Source of the DNA: Brevibacillus laterosporus
GTDB lineage: Bacteria > Bacillota > Bacilli > Brevibacillales > Brevibacillaceae
Length of the DNA: 64,000 bases
Direction: 5' to 3'
Assembly: GCF_030489605.1 (NCBI RefSeq)
Contig: NZ_JAUKFY010000011.1
Span: 1 to 64,000, forward strand
Shown here: positions 15,245 to 25,077 of the stretch, one piece after another
Layout of the letters: every line of letters begins with the position of its first letter
How positions within the stretch are numbered: the first letter of the stretch is position 1
The notes under the pieces: generated by a model
The model's input: the letters and a program-made list of their open reading frames with translations, nothing else
What the model was told of the DNA's origin: nothing
Database searches by the model: none
Translations under genes and position numbers: made by a program

Positions 15245-16969
15245 ATGAAAAAGAAAAATATGATTGTCCTATCAGCTCTTTTAGCTTTATCGATGGGCGT
15301 AGTAGGTTGTTCTAAGCCAGCGAATACAACACAAACCAAATCAACTGAGCCAACACAAGCAACTGCTACTGAACAGCAGCCTAAGGATGGCGGAAAAATT
15401 GTTTACGCTTATGAAAGTCCGTTTCAAGGCTTATTGGATCGTAGCTTTTATGAAGGAGATGACGACGATCGCATCCTGCGTTTTATGACAGATTCTTTGC
15501 TGGATACAGGGGATGATTTAAAGACCTATCCGAAAATCGCTTCTTGGAAAGAAAGCCCCGATCATTTAACCTATACGTTTACCTTTAAAAAGGGTGTAAA
15601 ATGGCACAATGGTGATGAGTTAACGGTAGAGGACTGGTTATATGCCTTTGAGGTAATCGGGCATAAGGATTATAAAGGCTCACGCTATTCTAATGTAAAA
15701 ATGATTGCAGGAATGGATGAATACAATAAAGGAACTGCAAAAACCATTTCCGGCGTAAAAATTATTGATCCGTATAATATTGAAATCAAACTGAAAAAGC
15801 CGATGGTGAATTTCTTAGATAATATTTGGTCGAATCCAATGCCCAAAAAATATTATGCAGGCATTGCTGTAAAAGACCTCCCAAATTCTCCAAAAGTTCG
15901 TCAGCAACCGATCGGACTTGGACCCTTTAAAGTGAAAAAAATTCAACCAGGTGAGTTTGTTGAATTAGAACGCTTTGATGATTACTGGCAAGGCAAACCT
16001 CATTTGGATGGGATTATATATAAAATTATTGATGGAAAATTAGCAAATAGCTTGTTGAAAAAAGGCGAAGTTGACATTATGGCAATTCCGCGTTCCCAGG
16101 TTAAAGAGATAGAAAAAAATGATAATTTAATATTGAAGGAAGTGGATGAGCTTGCGTATAGCTATATTGGATTTAAGCTAGGTCACTGGGATGAAAAGCA
16201 AAGGAAAAATGTAATGGATAATCCGAAATTTGCTGATAAGCGGTTACGTCAAGCAATGGCCTATGCACTGGATCGTAAGGCATTGGCTGAGGCATTTGAA
16301 AATGGCAAGGCTGAACCGCTTAACTCACCAATGCCACCTGTAAGCTGGGCGAAGGTTCCGGCTGATCAAATTAATGCGTACGAATATAATCCTGAGAAAG
16401 CAAAGCAATTGCTGGACGAGGCAGGATATAAAGATATTAATGGGGACGGATTCCGTGAAGATCCTCAAGGTAAGAAATTCACAATTAATTATGATGCGAT
16501 GACACGCGATGAGACTGCTGAGCCTCGAGCACAAGCAGTCATGCAATTCTGGAAAGATGTAGGCTTGGATGCAAAACTAAATGGTGGAGCATTAAAAGAA
16601 TTCAACTTATTTTATCGAACAGTCGAAAAAGATGAGCCAAGTGTTGAGGTGTTCGCCGGAGCTTGGTCTTTAGCGAATGATCCTGATCCAACAGGCTTAT
16701 GGAAAGCAGATGATCTCTGGAATTTTCCTCGATGGGTAAATCCAGAATCAGATAAATTGATTGAAGAAGGAATCAGTGAAAAAGCTTTTGATGAAAAGTA
16801 TCGCAAAGAGGTTTATTATAAATGGCAAAAACTGGTTAACGAAGAAGTGCCGATGATTATCATGCACGCCAGAAAGGATATCACTGCAGTCAACAAACGT
16901 CTACAAGGTGTTCACATCAACTCCTTTACCAATCAAATAGATACTCATAAATGGTGGGTTACCAACTAA
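15245..16969 (+). CDS. Peptide ABC transporter substrate-binding lipoprotein (SBP family 5)
   Basis: A 574-residue exported lipoprotein. The signal peptide ends in the lipobox VVGC with the lipidated Cys22, followed by a Thr/Gln-rich linker and the family 5 binding fold (KGVKWHNGDELTVEDWLYAFE near 120). It captures peptides outside the membrane for the DppB/C permeases encoded next. AAGGGGG lies 9 nt before the ATG. Dipeptide versus longer peptide preference cannot be read from sequence. Confidence 0.93.
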   Translation: MKKKNMIVLSALLALSMGVVGCSKPANTTQTKSTEPTQATATEQQPKDGGKIVYAYESPFQGLLDRSFYEGDDDDRILRFMTDSLLDTGDDLKTYPKIASWKESPDHLTYTFTFKKGVKWHNGDELTVEDWLYAFEVIGHKDYKGSRYSNVKMIAGMDEYNKGTAKTISGVKIIDPYNIEIKLKKPMVNFLDNIWSNPMPKKYYAGIAVKDLPNSPKVRQQPIGLGPFKVKKIQPGEFVELERFDDYWQGKPHLDGIIYKIIDGKLANSLLKKGEVDIMAIPRSQVKEIEKNDNLILKEVDELAYSYIGFKLGHWDEKQRKNVMDNPKFADKRLRQAMAYALDRKALAEAFENGKAEPLNSPMPPVSWAKVPADQINAYEYNPEKAKQLLDEAGYKDINGDGFREDPQGKKFTINYDAMTRDETAEPRAQAVMQFWKDVGLDAKLNGGALKEFNLFYRTVEKDEPSVEVFAGAWSLANDPDPTGLWKADDLWNFPRWVNPESDKLIEEGISEKAFDEKYRKEVYYKWQKLVNEEVPMIIMHARKDITAVNKRLQGVHINSFTNQIDTHKWWVTN

Positions 16970-16998
16970 AACAGCTGTAGAACAAGGGGAGTGTACGA

Positions 16999-17964
16999 AT
17001 GGTTGCGTTTGCGCTGCGGAGATTTTTAACCATGATTCCAATTCTGATTCTGATCTCCATTGCGGTGTTCACCCTGGCAAAATTAATGCCAGGGGACGCC
17101 CTTTCGGGGAAGATTGACCCTAATAATGCCAATCCCGAGTATATAGCCAAAATGCGAGAATCGCTAGGATTTAACGATCCCATTCCTGTTCAATATGGCC
17201 GTTGGGTTAGTGGTTTTTTACGGGGAGATTTAGGTGACTCGTTTAATCATAAAATGCCAGTTACTCAACTGATCGGCGAGCGGTTACCGAATACTATTTT
17301 TTTAATGAGCATGTCTTTGGTTTTTACTTATATGGGTGCTTTGGTGATGGGGATGATTGCAGCTCGGCGTCGATTTACGTGGATAGATAATATTATTGTG
17401 ACGATGAATTATATTGGATATGCCATTCCATCGTTCTTTGCAGCTATTGTATGCATATATGTGTTTGCTATTTTATTGGGGTGGGTGCCTGCGAGCGGTT
17501 CTATCGGTGTGGATGTCGAGCAGGGAACCTTATCTTACTATTTGAGCAAAGTAGGGCATACGATCCTGCCTGCTGCTGTGCTTGGCCTGTTTAATACAGC
17601 CGCCTACACTCAATTTTTGCGCAACGACATTATTGAAGGCAGCGGTAAGGATTATGTACGTACGGCCATGGCAAAGGGTACAGGTGAATCTGCTATTTAT
17701 AACAAGCATATTTTGCGTAATTCTCTGATCCCGATGGTAACATTTCTAGGACTTGACATCGGTAATCTGCTCGGGGGAGCGGTAATAGTCGAAACCATCT
17801 TTACCTATCCTGGACTGGGACAACTCTTTATCAATTCCATTAACAACCGAGATTATTCTGTCGTTATGTCGATCACCATGCTGTTAACCTTTATGGCGTT
17901 ATTAGGTAATCTGATCGCGGATTGGTTGTACAGTGTTGTTGATCCACGGATACGATTGAAATAG
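16999..17964 (+). CDS. Peptide ABC transporter permease (DppB/OppB type)
   Basis: A 321-residue inner permease with six hydrophobic segments, the opening ALRRFLTMIPILILIS typical of DppB, and the EAA-like loop GEWxx-type segment around RTAMAKGTGESAIYNKHILRN near 222. AAGGGGAG precedes the ATG. It forms a heterodimer with the next gene product. Confidence 0.93.
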   Translation: MVAFALRRFLTMIPILILISIAVFTLAKLMPGDALSGKIDPNNANPEYIAKMRESLGFNDPIPVQYGRWVSGFLRGDLGDSFNHKMPVTQLIGERLPNTIFLMSMSLVFTYMGALVMGMIAARRRFTWIDNIIVTMNYIGYAIPSFFAAIVCIYVFAILLGWVPASGSIGVDVEQGTLSYYLSKVGHTILPAAVLGLFNTAAYTQFLRNDIIEGSGKDYVRTAMAKGTGESAIYNKHILRNSLIPMVTFLGLDIGNLLGGAVIVETIFTYPGLGQLFINSINNRDYSVVMSITMLLTFMALLGNLIADWLYSVVDPRIRLK

Positions 17965-17977
17965 GGAGGAAAGAGAT

Positions 17978-18889
17978 ATGGAACCCGTTATTACACCCAA
18001 CAGTCCAGAAGCTTCTGCTCAGCAGGAGAAACGCCGGGGAACTTCACCATGGGCGATCGGAATGCGCAAATTTGCAAAAAATAAACTAGCAATCGCTAGT
18101 ATTATTTTCTTAGCAGTGATCTTTTTGATTTGTTTTTCAGCAGATTTTTTAACTCATTACGATCCCATTAAAATTGATATCCGCAATTTGAACCAAGCCC
18201 CTAGTTCTGAGCATTGGTTAGGTACAGATAAGGGGGGACGCGATGTTTATACACGGCTTTTATATGGCGGGCAAATTTCGCTGACAATAGGTCTTTCCAT
18301 TACATTCTTTGTCGTTATCTTCGGTACTCTGATAGGGTCTGTGGCTGGTTATTTTGGCGGATTGGTAGATAATTTACTGATGCGTTTTACGGATTTTATC
18401 ATTACATTTCCGTTTCTCATATTTGTTATTGTATTGAACTCGGTCTTTACGGCCTCGGGAGTACTAACACTTATTACAGTAGTCAGTGTACTTAGCTGGG
18501 GCTCTACTGCGAGGATGGTACGTGGCAAGATTTTAGCGGAAAAAGAGAATGAATATGTGCATAGCGCTATCTCAATTGGATGTACGCCTGCACAGGTTAT
18601 TATCAAGCATATTTTACCTAATGTTATCTCCACTATCATTGTACAGGGGGTTTATTTGTTGGCTTCCATGATCGTAGTAGAGACAGGACTTAGCTTTTTA
18701 GGCTTTGGTGTTCCTTCTAACGTACCGTCTTGGGGGAATATCATGTCAGATGCGGTCTCTCCGGAAGTCATTGAACAACAATGGTGGATTTGGCTGCCAG
18801 CAGGAGCTTGTATTACATTGACAATTTTAGCGATTAATTTCGTAGGAGAAGGCCTGAAGGACGCTTTTAATCCAAAATCTCTGCGTTAG
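17978..18889 (+). CDS. Peptide ABC transporter permease (DppC/OppC type)
   Basis: A 303-residue permease, the last gene of the importer operon. It has an N-terminal cytoplasmic tail, a first membrane segment near 38-58, the periplasm-side HWLGTDKGGRDVYTRLLYGG motif that marks DppC proteins, and the BPD_transp_1 core. GGGAGG lies 8 nt upstream. A strong terminator follows. Confidence 0.93.
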   Translation: MEPVITPNSPEASAQQEKRRGTSPWAIGMRKFAKNKLAIASIIFLAVIFLICFSADFLTHYDPIKIDIRNLNQAPSSEHWLGTDKGGRDVYTRLLYGGQISLTIGLSITFFVVIFGTLIGSVAGYFGGLVDNLLMRFTDFIITFPFLIFVIVLNSVFTASGVLTLITVVSVLSWGSTARMVRGKILAEKENEYVHSAISIGCTPAQVIIKHILPNVISTIIVQGVYLLASMIVVETGLSFLGFGVPSNVPSWGNIMSDAVSPEVIEQQWWIWLPAGACITLTILAINFVGEGLKDAFNPKSLR

Positions 18890-18914
18890 CCTAAAATAAA
18901 AATTTCTTCGGATG

Positions 18915-18967
18915 AAGCCTTTCTTACTCTGTTTCTCTCTAGAGGACGCAGAGTGAGAAGGGCTTTT
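18915..18967 (+). terminator. Terminator of the peptide importer operon
   Basis: A long hairpin with AAGCCtTTCTtACTCTG opposite CAGAGTGAGAAgGGCTT, followed by TTTTG. Confidence 0.85.
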
Positions 18968-19011
18968 GTGCTATACTAACGGTAATCATTTCTCAGAGCG
19001 AGGATACAAAT

Positions 19012-19905
19012 ATGAAAGAGCTGTTATTACGTTTTCATGCAAGTGAGCAACAAGCAGGGCGCAGTTTACGGGAGGTCCTACAAAAAGACTATGAGATATC
19101 TCGCAAACTGTTGATCCGGGCTAAATTCAGCGGTGAGATACAAATAAATGGAGAACTTGCTTTTGTAACACGAATTGTAGAAGCAGGGGATATTATTACA
19201 ATCTGGATGGATGAGGAAGAGTCTGAAAACCTTGAGCCTGAGGCAATGGATTTACAGATTCGATATGAGGACGAGGATGTTTTGGTACTAGCAAAGCCTC
19301 CTGGAATAGTAGTCCACCCAACCGGCATGCATGTGACAGGAACCTTGGCAAATGGTGTCATCCATTACTGGCAGCAAAAGGGAGAACGCCGTAAATTTCG
19401 GCCAGTGAGCCGATTGGATAAGGATACGACTGGGCTAATTATTATTGCTAAAAATCAGTGGGCCCATGACCGGTTCTCACGGATGCAAAAAAATCGAAGC
19501 CTAAAAAGACGTTACCAAGCCCTCGTTCATGGATGTGTAACTCCGCAAAGCGGAGTAATCGACGCACCTATTGGGCGCAAAGAGGAATCCATTGTAGAGC
19601 GTGAGGTTCGCCCTGATGGACAGCAGGCGGTAACACATTATCAGGTGTTGAAAAGCACAGATGAATTAAGTCATATTCAGCTGCAATTAGAAACAGGACG
19701 AACCCATCAGATACGTGTCCATATGAGTTATTTAGGTTATCCATTGCTTGGAGATGATCTATATGGAGGAAGGCGTGAGCTTATTGGCAGACAAGCGTTA
19801 CATGCCTTTGAGCTACGTTTTCAACATCCGCGTACTGGCGAGGAAATATGTCTAACAGAGCCACTTCCAGAAGATATGCAGAAAATCGTAGAATGTTCAG
19901 AATAG
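19012..19905 (+). CDS. RluA-family pseudouridine synthase
   Basis: A 297-residue RNA-modifying enzyme with an N-terminal S4 RNA-binding segment (about 14-70), the catalytic aspartate Asp136 in SRLDKDTTG and the downstream family motif GRTHQIRVHMSYLGYPLLGD. It resembles Bacillus YjbO/RluD enzymes that isomerise uridine in 23S rRNA. The exact target position is not readable. GCGAGGA lies 7 nt before the ATG. Confidence 0.92.
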   Translation: MKELLLRFHASEQQAGRSLREVLQKDYEISRKLLIRAKFSGEIQINGELAFVTRIVEAGDIITIWMDEEESENLEPEAMDLQIRYEDEDVLVLAKPPGIVVHPTGMHVTGTLANGVIHYWQQKGERRKFRPVSRLDKDTTGLIIIAKNQWAHDRFSRMQKNRSLKRRYQALVHGCVTPQSGVIDAPIGRKEESIVEREVRPDGQQAVTHYQVLKSTDELSHIQLQLETGRTHQIRVHMSYLGYPLLGDDLYGGRRELIGRQALHAFELRFQHPRTGEEICLTEPLPEDMQKIVECSE

Positions 19906-19959
19906 TTCTGGTCAAAATGATTCGTTTGCTTTATTATGGAAGAAGGAGTGAAAGGGATC

Positions 19960-20307
19960 ATGACAAATGTGCCCCTGCCTCGTTATACAGACGATGCTTA
20001 CATTTTAGCCACAGGATTTGCCCAACTGCCTAAGGGAACACCTTTGACGGATACCCAAAAGATGTTTGCCTGTTCTTTAGTGATTGATAGTCGAACAGAC
20101 CAGGTGGTTGATGCGTCATTTACTTTTTTAATGGGGTTAAATGAAGAATTTATTCGGGGCTTGGTGATCGGTGCATACCTGCCATCAGAATGGGAGAAGC
20201 TGCAGGCAACCATTCGTAAGCGTGCTTTGGTACCGACACAAGGAACAGTGCTTCAAGCTCTCCGCTCTGCATTGGATCGATATTTGGAAGGTAAACAGCA
20301 GGTTTAA
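19960..20307 (+). CDS. DUF3870 domain protein
   Basis: A 115-residue protein covering one DUF3870-type domain: YILATGFAQLPKGTPL near the start, a LVIDSRTDQVVDASFTFL strand pair, and a C-terminal helix. The start at 19960 follows GAAGGAGTG; the in-frame ATG at 19936 overlaps that site. The function is unknown. It lies upstream of the homogentisate genes with a 214-nt gap, so co-transcription is uncertain. Confidence 0.75.
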   Translation: MTNVPLPRYTDDAYILATGFAQLPKGTPLTDTQKMFACSLVIDSRTDQVVDASFTFLMGLNEEFIRGLVIGAYLPSEWEKLQATIRKRALVPTQGTVLQALRSALDRYLEGKQQV

Positions 20308-20521
20308 GATACCTTGGTATGGAAAAAGATAGCAGAGTGACACTGGGTGTTTATGGGGAATAATCCTAAGAAGATTTTTCTCGATGAAGTAAACATAAGC
20401 CAGTTGTTCATACTGCCATACAATAAGTGACTTGAAAGGAGTATTCCTTTTGGTTTTTTCTTGTGTGGCTTTATGTGCAACTGGTTTTTTTGTTCATGGA
20501 AAAAAGGTGGGAGGTGAAGTC

Positions 20522-21472
20522 ATGAAGCTAGTTAGCTATCAACGAAAAAAAGAGATTACAGCGTTAGAAAATCGGGTAGAATGGCGGGCCGGTTTATATG
20601 TTGGAAAGGGTGTTATGGATGTAGCCGAGACAGTGGAAGGGGCTCCAGCAACCATGCAGGGCTTATTAAACGAATGGGACAAATGGTACCCCTGTTTACT
20701 TGAACAACAGCTAATCGAGCATGAAGATATGATTCCTTTGGAAGAGATACAATTAGGTGCTCCTATTCCTCGCCCGCCCAGCTTTCGAGACTTTTATGCA
20801 TTTGAACAGCATGTAAAGACGTGCCGAAAGCGCAGAGGCCTTGAAATGGTTCCAGAGTGGTATCAGTTACCTGTCTTTTATTTTTCAAATCCGGCTGCAT
20901 TTATCGGAACAGAAGCCAATATCACTAAACCAAAGCAAACAAAGTCTCTTGATTACGAGTTAGAGATTGCCTGTGTCATTAGTAAAAAAGGAATAGATAT
21001 CCCCATAGAAAGGGCAGATGAGTATATCGCCGGCTTTATGATTCTAAATGATTGGAGTGCGCGCGACCTTCAACGCGAGGAAGTGAAAGTGGGACTTGGA
21101 CCTGCTAAGGCTAAGGATTTTGCAACCTCCACAGGTCCTTGGTTGGTGACCGCTGATGAACTAAGCGATCATATTATTCCCTCCTCAAATGGAAATCGTT
21201 ATGATCTGCAAATGACAGCAAGAATAAATGGCGAGCAGTACTCGCGCGGGAATTTTGCAGATATCTATTATACATTTGCTCAAATGATTGCGCGTGCTTC
21301 CGAAGATTGTTTTTTGTACCCTGGAGATGTTATCGGCTCCGGTACGGTAGGCAGTGGATGCTTATTAGAATTAGGTGGTGGAGAACAGCACAATTGGCTG
21401 CAGCCAGGAGATGTTGTTGAATTGGAAATCGATCATCTGGGTATTCTGCGAAATACCATTATAGAAGCATAA
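20522..21472 (+). CDS. Fumarylacetoacetate hydrolase family protein
   Basis: A 316-residue FAH-fold hydrolase with the metal-binding pattern of the family (DYELEIACVISKKG near 145-160, then GFMILNDWSARDLQ and the Lys in GPAKAKDFATSTGPW). It probably performs the last step of homogentisate breakdown, splitting fumaryl- or maleylacetoacetate. The start at 20522 follows GGGAGGTG; the frame extends upstream to a TTG at 20432, but that segment looks like non-native hydrophobic readthrough. It is followed 15 nt later by the homogentisate dioxygenase gene, and the two form an operon. Confidence 0.88.
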   Translation: MKLVSYQRKKEITALENRVEWRAGLYVGKGVMDVAETVEGAPATMQGLLNEWDKWYPCLLEQQLIEHEDMIPLEEIQLGAPIPRPPSFRDFYAFEQHVKTCRKRRGLEMVPEWYQLPVFYFSNPAAFIGTEANITKPKQTKSLDYELEIACVISKKGIDIPIERADEYIAGFMILNDWSARDLQREEVKVGLGPAKAKDFATSTGPWLVTADELSDHIIPSSNGNRYDLQMTARINGEQYSRGNFADIYYTFAQMIARASEDCFLYPGDVIGSGTVGSGCLLELGGGEQHNWLQPGDVVELEIDHLGILRNTIIEA

Positions 21473-21487
21473 GAGGAGGAATGTTTC

Positions 21488-22651
21488 ATGCCATTTTACG
21501 TAAAAATGGGCGAAGTGCCACGGAAACGCCATACCAGATTTTTTAAGCCCAATGGTGAGCTGTACCGTGAGCAACTGATGGGCACAAAAGGTTTTTCTGG
21601 GATTCAATCCATTTTGTATCATCACAACCCTCCAACACAAGTGACGGAAGTAAAGAAAATTGCTACCATCGATATGCAATATGTGGAGCGCGAGGAGTTA
21701 CGTCATCAGCACTTTCTGAGCTTCGATGCTCCAAAAGGGGGAGACCCTATAGTAGGACGTCGGTACTTATTGGGAAATGATGATGTGGTAATGGCTGTCT
21801 GTTCCCCCACTGAGGAAATGGATTATTATTATCGTAACTCGGAAGGAGACGAGGTCGTCTTCGTTCATAAGGGCGAGGGAGAACTTCAAACCATCTTTGG
21901 TACAATTACGTATCGACCGGGCGATTATTTAGTTATCCCGATTGGTACGACTTACCGAATTGTACCATCAACGGAGGATACGCGTTTTCTTGTAATTGAA
22001 TCTCAAAATGAAATAGTTCCGCCTAAGCGTTATCGAAACGAGCATGGACAATTGTTGGAACATTCTCCGTTTTGTGAGCGGGATATACGTTTGCCGGAAC
22101 GATTGGATACACATGTGGAGGAAGGGAGCTTTGAAGTTCGAGTCAAACAAAATCATACATTATATAGCTATACATTTGATTTTCATCCGTTTGATGTGGT
22201 TGGATGGGATGGCTATTTATTCCCCTATGCGCTGAGTATTCATGATTTTGAACCGATAACGGGCCGCGTGCATCAGCCACCTCCAGTTCATCAGACATTT
22301 GCCGGTCAGAATTTTGTGATTTGTTCCTTTGTCCCCCGTTTATACGACTATCATCCTCAGGCTATTCCAGCACCGTATTACCACAGTAACGTAGAGAGCG
22401 ATGAGGTTCTGTATTATGTGGATGGCAACTTTATGAGTCGAAAAGGTGTGGTAGAAGGTTCCATAACCCTGCATCCCATGGGAATTCCGCATGGACCTCA
22501 TCCAGGTAAAATCGAGGCAAGCATTGGGAAAAAAGAGACGAAAGAGCTGGCGGTCATGCTGGATACTTTCCGTCCGTTAAAAGCAACAAAGCAGGCGCTC
22601 GCAATAGAAGATACGGCTTATATGTATAGCTGGCTACCTGTAAAGAAATAG
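21488..22651 (+). CDS. hmgA: Homogentisate 1,2-dioxygenase
   Basis: A 387-residue cupin-type ring-cleaving dioxygenase that converts homogentisate to maleylacetoacetate. His299 and His335 are 36 residues apart, the same spacing as the two iron-ligand histidines I recall for the human enzyme. The acidic ligand lies in the VESDEVLYY segment between them. The protein is of the shorter bacterial subfamily. GAGGAGG lies about 9 nt upstream. It is flanked by FAH and a flavin-reductase-like gene, so tyrosine/phenylalanine breakdown is the likely pathway. Confidence 0.9.
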   Translation: MPFYVKMGEVPRKRHTRFFKPNGELYREQLMGTKGFSGIQSILYHHNPPTQVTEVKKIATIDMQYVEREELRHQHFLSFDAPKGGDPIVGRRYLLGNDDVVMAVCSPTEEMDYYYRNSEGDEVVFVHKGEGELQTIFGTITYRPGDYLVIPIGTTYRIVPSTEDTRFLVIESQNEIVPPKRYRNEHGQLLEHSPFCERDIRLPERLDTHVEEGSFEVRVKQNHTLYSYTFDFHPFDVVGWDGYLFPYALSIHDFEPITGRVHQPPPVHQTFAGQNFVICSFVPRLYDYHPQAIPAPYYHSNVESDEVLYYVDGNFMSRKGVVEGSITLHPMGIPHGPHPGKIEASIGKKETKELAVMLDTFRPLKATKQALAIEDTAYMYSWLPVKK

Positions 22652-22672
22652 GGGAAAAAGGAGGCATGGCGT

Positions 22673-23293
22673 GTGGAGCTACGAATAAGCGAGTTAGAGA
22701 GACAGGAAAAATATAAACTATTGATAGGTGGCATCATTCCGCGTCCCATTGCCTGGGTTACGTCGCATAATCCAGAAGGTGTGGTAAATGCAGCACCGTT
22801 TAGTTATTTTAATGTTGCTTGCATTGACCCGATGATGATTTCCATAGCGGTTGCGCGAAAACCAGGGCAGGTGATGAAAGATACAGCTCGGAATATCTCG
22901 GAAACAAAGGAATTTGTCGTTAACACAGTAGATGTGCATAATGTTGCGTTGGTAAATGAGACCTCAGCCGACTTTCCAGCAGATCAAAGTGAGGTAGAGG
23001 CGCTAGGACTTGATCTGACCCCTTCTCAAGCAATCAAAGTACCGAGGTTAGCATTATCTCGAATTCATTTTGAATGCAAGCTACATCAGATTGTTACATT
23101 AGGTGAGCCGGCCGCTTCTGATTTAATCATTGGCGAGGTTGTACATGTGCATATAGATGATTCCATGTACTTTAATGGAAAAATTGATGCTGAAAAATTT
23201 GCTCCTGTCAGCCGTTTAGCTGGGCATACGTACGCCACGTTAGGTGAATTGTTTGATCATCCTCGACCTGTATACGATCCTAAAAAATATTAA
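22673..23293 (+). CDS. Flavin reductase-like FMN-binding protein
   Basis: A 206-residue protein with the flavin-reductase-like split-barrel fold: GGIIPRPIAWVTSHNPEG at 17-36, then NAAPFSYFNVACIDPMM, and a C-terminal region ending in FDHPRPVYDPKKY. The start is GTG at 22673, placed 8 nt after AGGAGG; an ATG just upstream is out of frame. As the last gene of the homogentisate operon it may supply reduced flavin or act as an oxygenase partner, but its role here is not established. Confidence 0.82.
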   Translation: MELRISELERQEKYKLLIGGIIPRPIAWVTSHNPEGVVNAAPFSYFNVACIDPMMISIAVARKPGQVMKDTARNISETKEFVVNTVDVHNVALVNETSADFPADQSEVEALGLDLTPSQAIKVPRLALSRIHFECKLHQIVTLGEPAASDLIIGEVVHVHIDDSMYFNGKIDAEKFAPVSRLAGHTYATLGELFDHPRPVYDPKKY

Positions 23294-23301
23294 TAAACAG
23301 G

Positions 23302-23336
23302 AAAAAGGCACCCTCTATAGTGAGGGTGCCTTTTGT
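23302..23336. terminator. Bidirectional terminator between homogentisate operon and opuA
   Basis: Perfect stem AAAAGGCACCCTC / GAGGGTGCCTTTT around TATAGT, with A- and T-runs on either side. It serves both converging operons. Confidence 0.93.
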
Positions 23337-23337
23337 A

Positions 23338-25077
23338 TTATTGCTTGAGTTCAATACCTGCTAGCCATTTTTCTACTATTTCTGGGTGAGCGTCAATCCA
23401 TTCCTTGGCAGCATCATCAGGCTCCACGCCTTCCTGAATGCGAACCATTACTTGCGCCATATCTTCTGGAGTCCATTTAAACTGGCGCAGGAATTGATAA
23501 GCATCTGGTAAATCCTCTTGCAATCCTAATCGGACGATCGTGTGGATTTGTTCGTCTTCTCCAAATGATTTTTTAGGATCGTCAAGATACTTTAATTTCA
23601 TTTTGGCGAACATCCAATGTGGTGTCCAGCCTGTAACAACAATTGGCTTTTGCTGGCTGTACGCTTTTTGCAGCTCAGTAGCCATTGCCGCGGATGAAGC
23701 CTCCATCAGAGTCCAGTCCGTTAGTTGATAATCCTGCAGCATTTTAGTAGCTGCTGACATCAGACCAGCTCCAGGCTCAATCCCGATAATTGTTGTTTTC
23801 ATAGCATTTTTTATATCAGAACGTCTTAAGTCATCAATAGACGTGATATTCATATATTCTGGAACAACCAAACCAAGTCGTGTACCTTCTAAATTTGCTC
23901 CTAGGTCTTCTACATGATCCTTGTTTTTAGCGTAGAAGCTAGCATGCGTTTTAGGCAGCCAAGCAGCAACAAGGGCATCAGCACTCTTGGTCGCAACACC
24001 TGTCCACATTGGACCTGCTTCAACCTGTAACATATTAACCTGATAACCTAACTTTTGTTCTAAAACTTGTTTTACTACATGTGTGCTAGCAATTTCAGAA
24101 TCCCATGCTACATAGGAAAGAGTAATGTTTTTGGCATTGCCGCCACCATTACCAGCAACACCATTTACAATGCTAGAAATAACCAAAATGGCGATTGAGG
24201 CTAAAATAAATGGTTTACGATATTTTAGAGCAGGCTTTGCTGATTTCTTCTCTCGTCCTTTAATGAGTGTTTGGGTAAATCGATCCAAAATTATCGCTAG
24301 AATAACAACAGCAATCCCTGCTTCAAAGCCTACACCGGTTTTTGTTTGTGTAACGGCACGGTAAACATCCGAACCCAAGCCTTGTGCTCCGATCATGGAT
24401 GAAATAACAACCATCGATAGCGACAGCATAATAGTTTGGTTAATCCCAGCCATAATGGAAGGGATGGCTAATGGCAATTGCAGCTTGATTAATTTTTGCA
24501 TAGGTGTAGAACCAAATGCATCTGCTGCCTCTACTAAATCCTCAGGTACTTGTCGAATCCCTAAGTTTGTTAGTCGAATAGTTGGAGGAATCGCAAAGAT
24601 AACGGAAGCAATTACACCTGGTACCACGCCGAGTGAGAAGAACGTAACCGCTGGCAGCAGATATACGAATGCTGGCATGGTCTGCATGAAATCTAAAATA
24701 GGTGTGACGATGCTTTGAGCCGTATTTTTCTTTGCGCACCAAATCCCAATCGGCACCCCAAGAAGAATGGAAATCATGGCCGCTGTTAGGACCTGAGCTA
24801 ATGTCATCATTGTTTGTGGCCAATAGCCAAGGTTATAGATAAGGAGTAAGCCCAATAAAGAAAAGAGAGCCATTCTCCAGCGTGCTACAAAATAAATGAT
24901 CAGGGAGAACAACACGATAAAGAGCAGAGCAGGAATATTCATAAATAGCCACTCAAAACCGCTAACCAACCCGCCGATAATAGCACTAATTACTGCAAAT
25001 AAGGGACCTAAGGAAGCATCAAACCATGCTTCTAATGATTCAATCCATGAACCTAAAGGAATTTTAAACATATTCAT
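23338..25077 (-). CDS. Glycine betaine-type ABC transporter, fused permease and substrate-binding protein
   Basis: A 579-residue fusion. Residues 1-290 form a ProW/OpuAB-type permease with about seven membrane segments and the EAA-like loop EAADAFGSTPMQKLIKLQLP. Residues about 310-579 are an OpuAC-type binding domain (NITLSYVAWDSEIASTHVVKQV). The same order is known from OpuABC/BusAB osmolyte importers, so it probably imports betaine or a related quaternary amine. It overlaps the upstream ATPase stop codon by one base (TAATG), indicating coupled translation. Confidence 0.9.
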   Translation of the reverse strand: MNMFKIPLGSWIESLEAWFDASLGPLFAVISAIIGGLVSGFEWLFMNIPALLFIVLFSLIIYFVARWRMALFSLLGLLLIYNLGYWPQTMMTLAQVLTAAMISILLGVPIGIWCAKKNTAQSIVTPILDFMQTMPAFVYLLPAVTFFSLGVVPGVIASVIFAIPPTIRLTNLGIRQVPEDLVEAADAFGSTPMQKLIKLQLPLAIPSIMAGINQTIMLSLSMVVISSMIGAQGLGSDVYRAVTQTKTGVGFEAGIAVVILAIILDRFTQTLIKGREKKSAKPALKYRKPFILASIAILVISSIVNGVAGNGGGNAKNITLSYVAWDSEIASTHVVKQVLEQKLGYQVNMLQVEAGPMWTGVATKSADALVAAWLPKTHASFYAKNKDHVEDLGANLEGTRLGLVVPEYMNITSIDDLRRSDIKNAMKTTIIGIEPGAGLMSAATKMLQDYQLTDWTLMEASSAAMATELQKAYSQQKPIVVTGWTPHWMFAKMKLKYLDDPKKSFGEDEQIHTIVRLGLQEDLPDAYQFLRQFKWTPEDMAQVMVRIQEGVEPDDAAKEWIDAHPEIVEKWLAGIELKQ

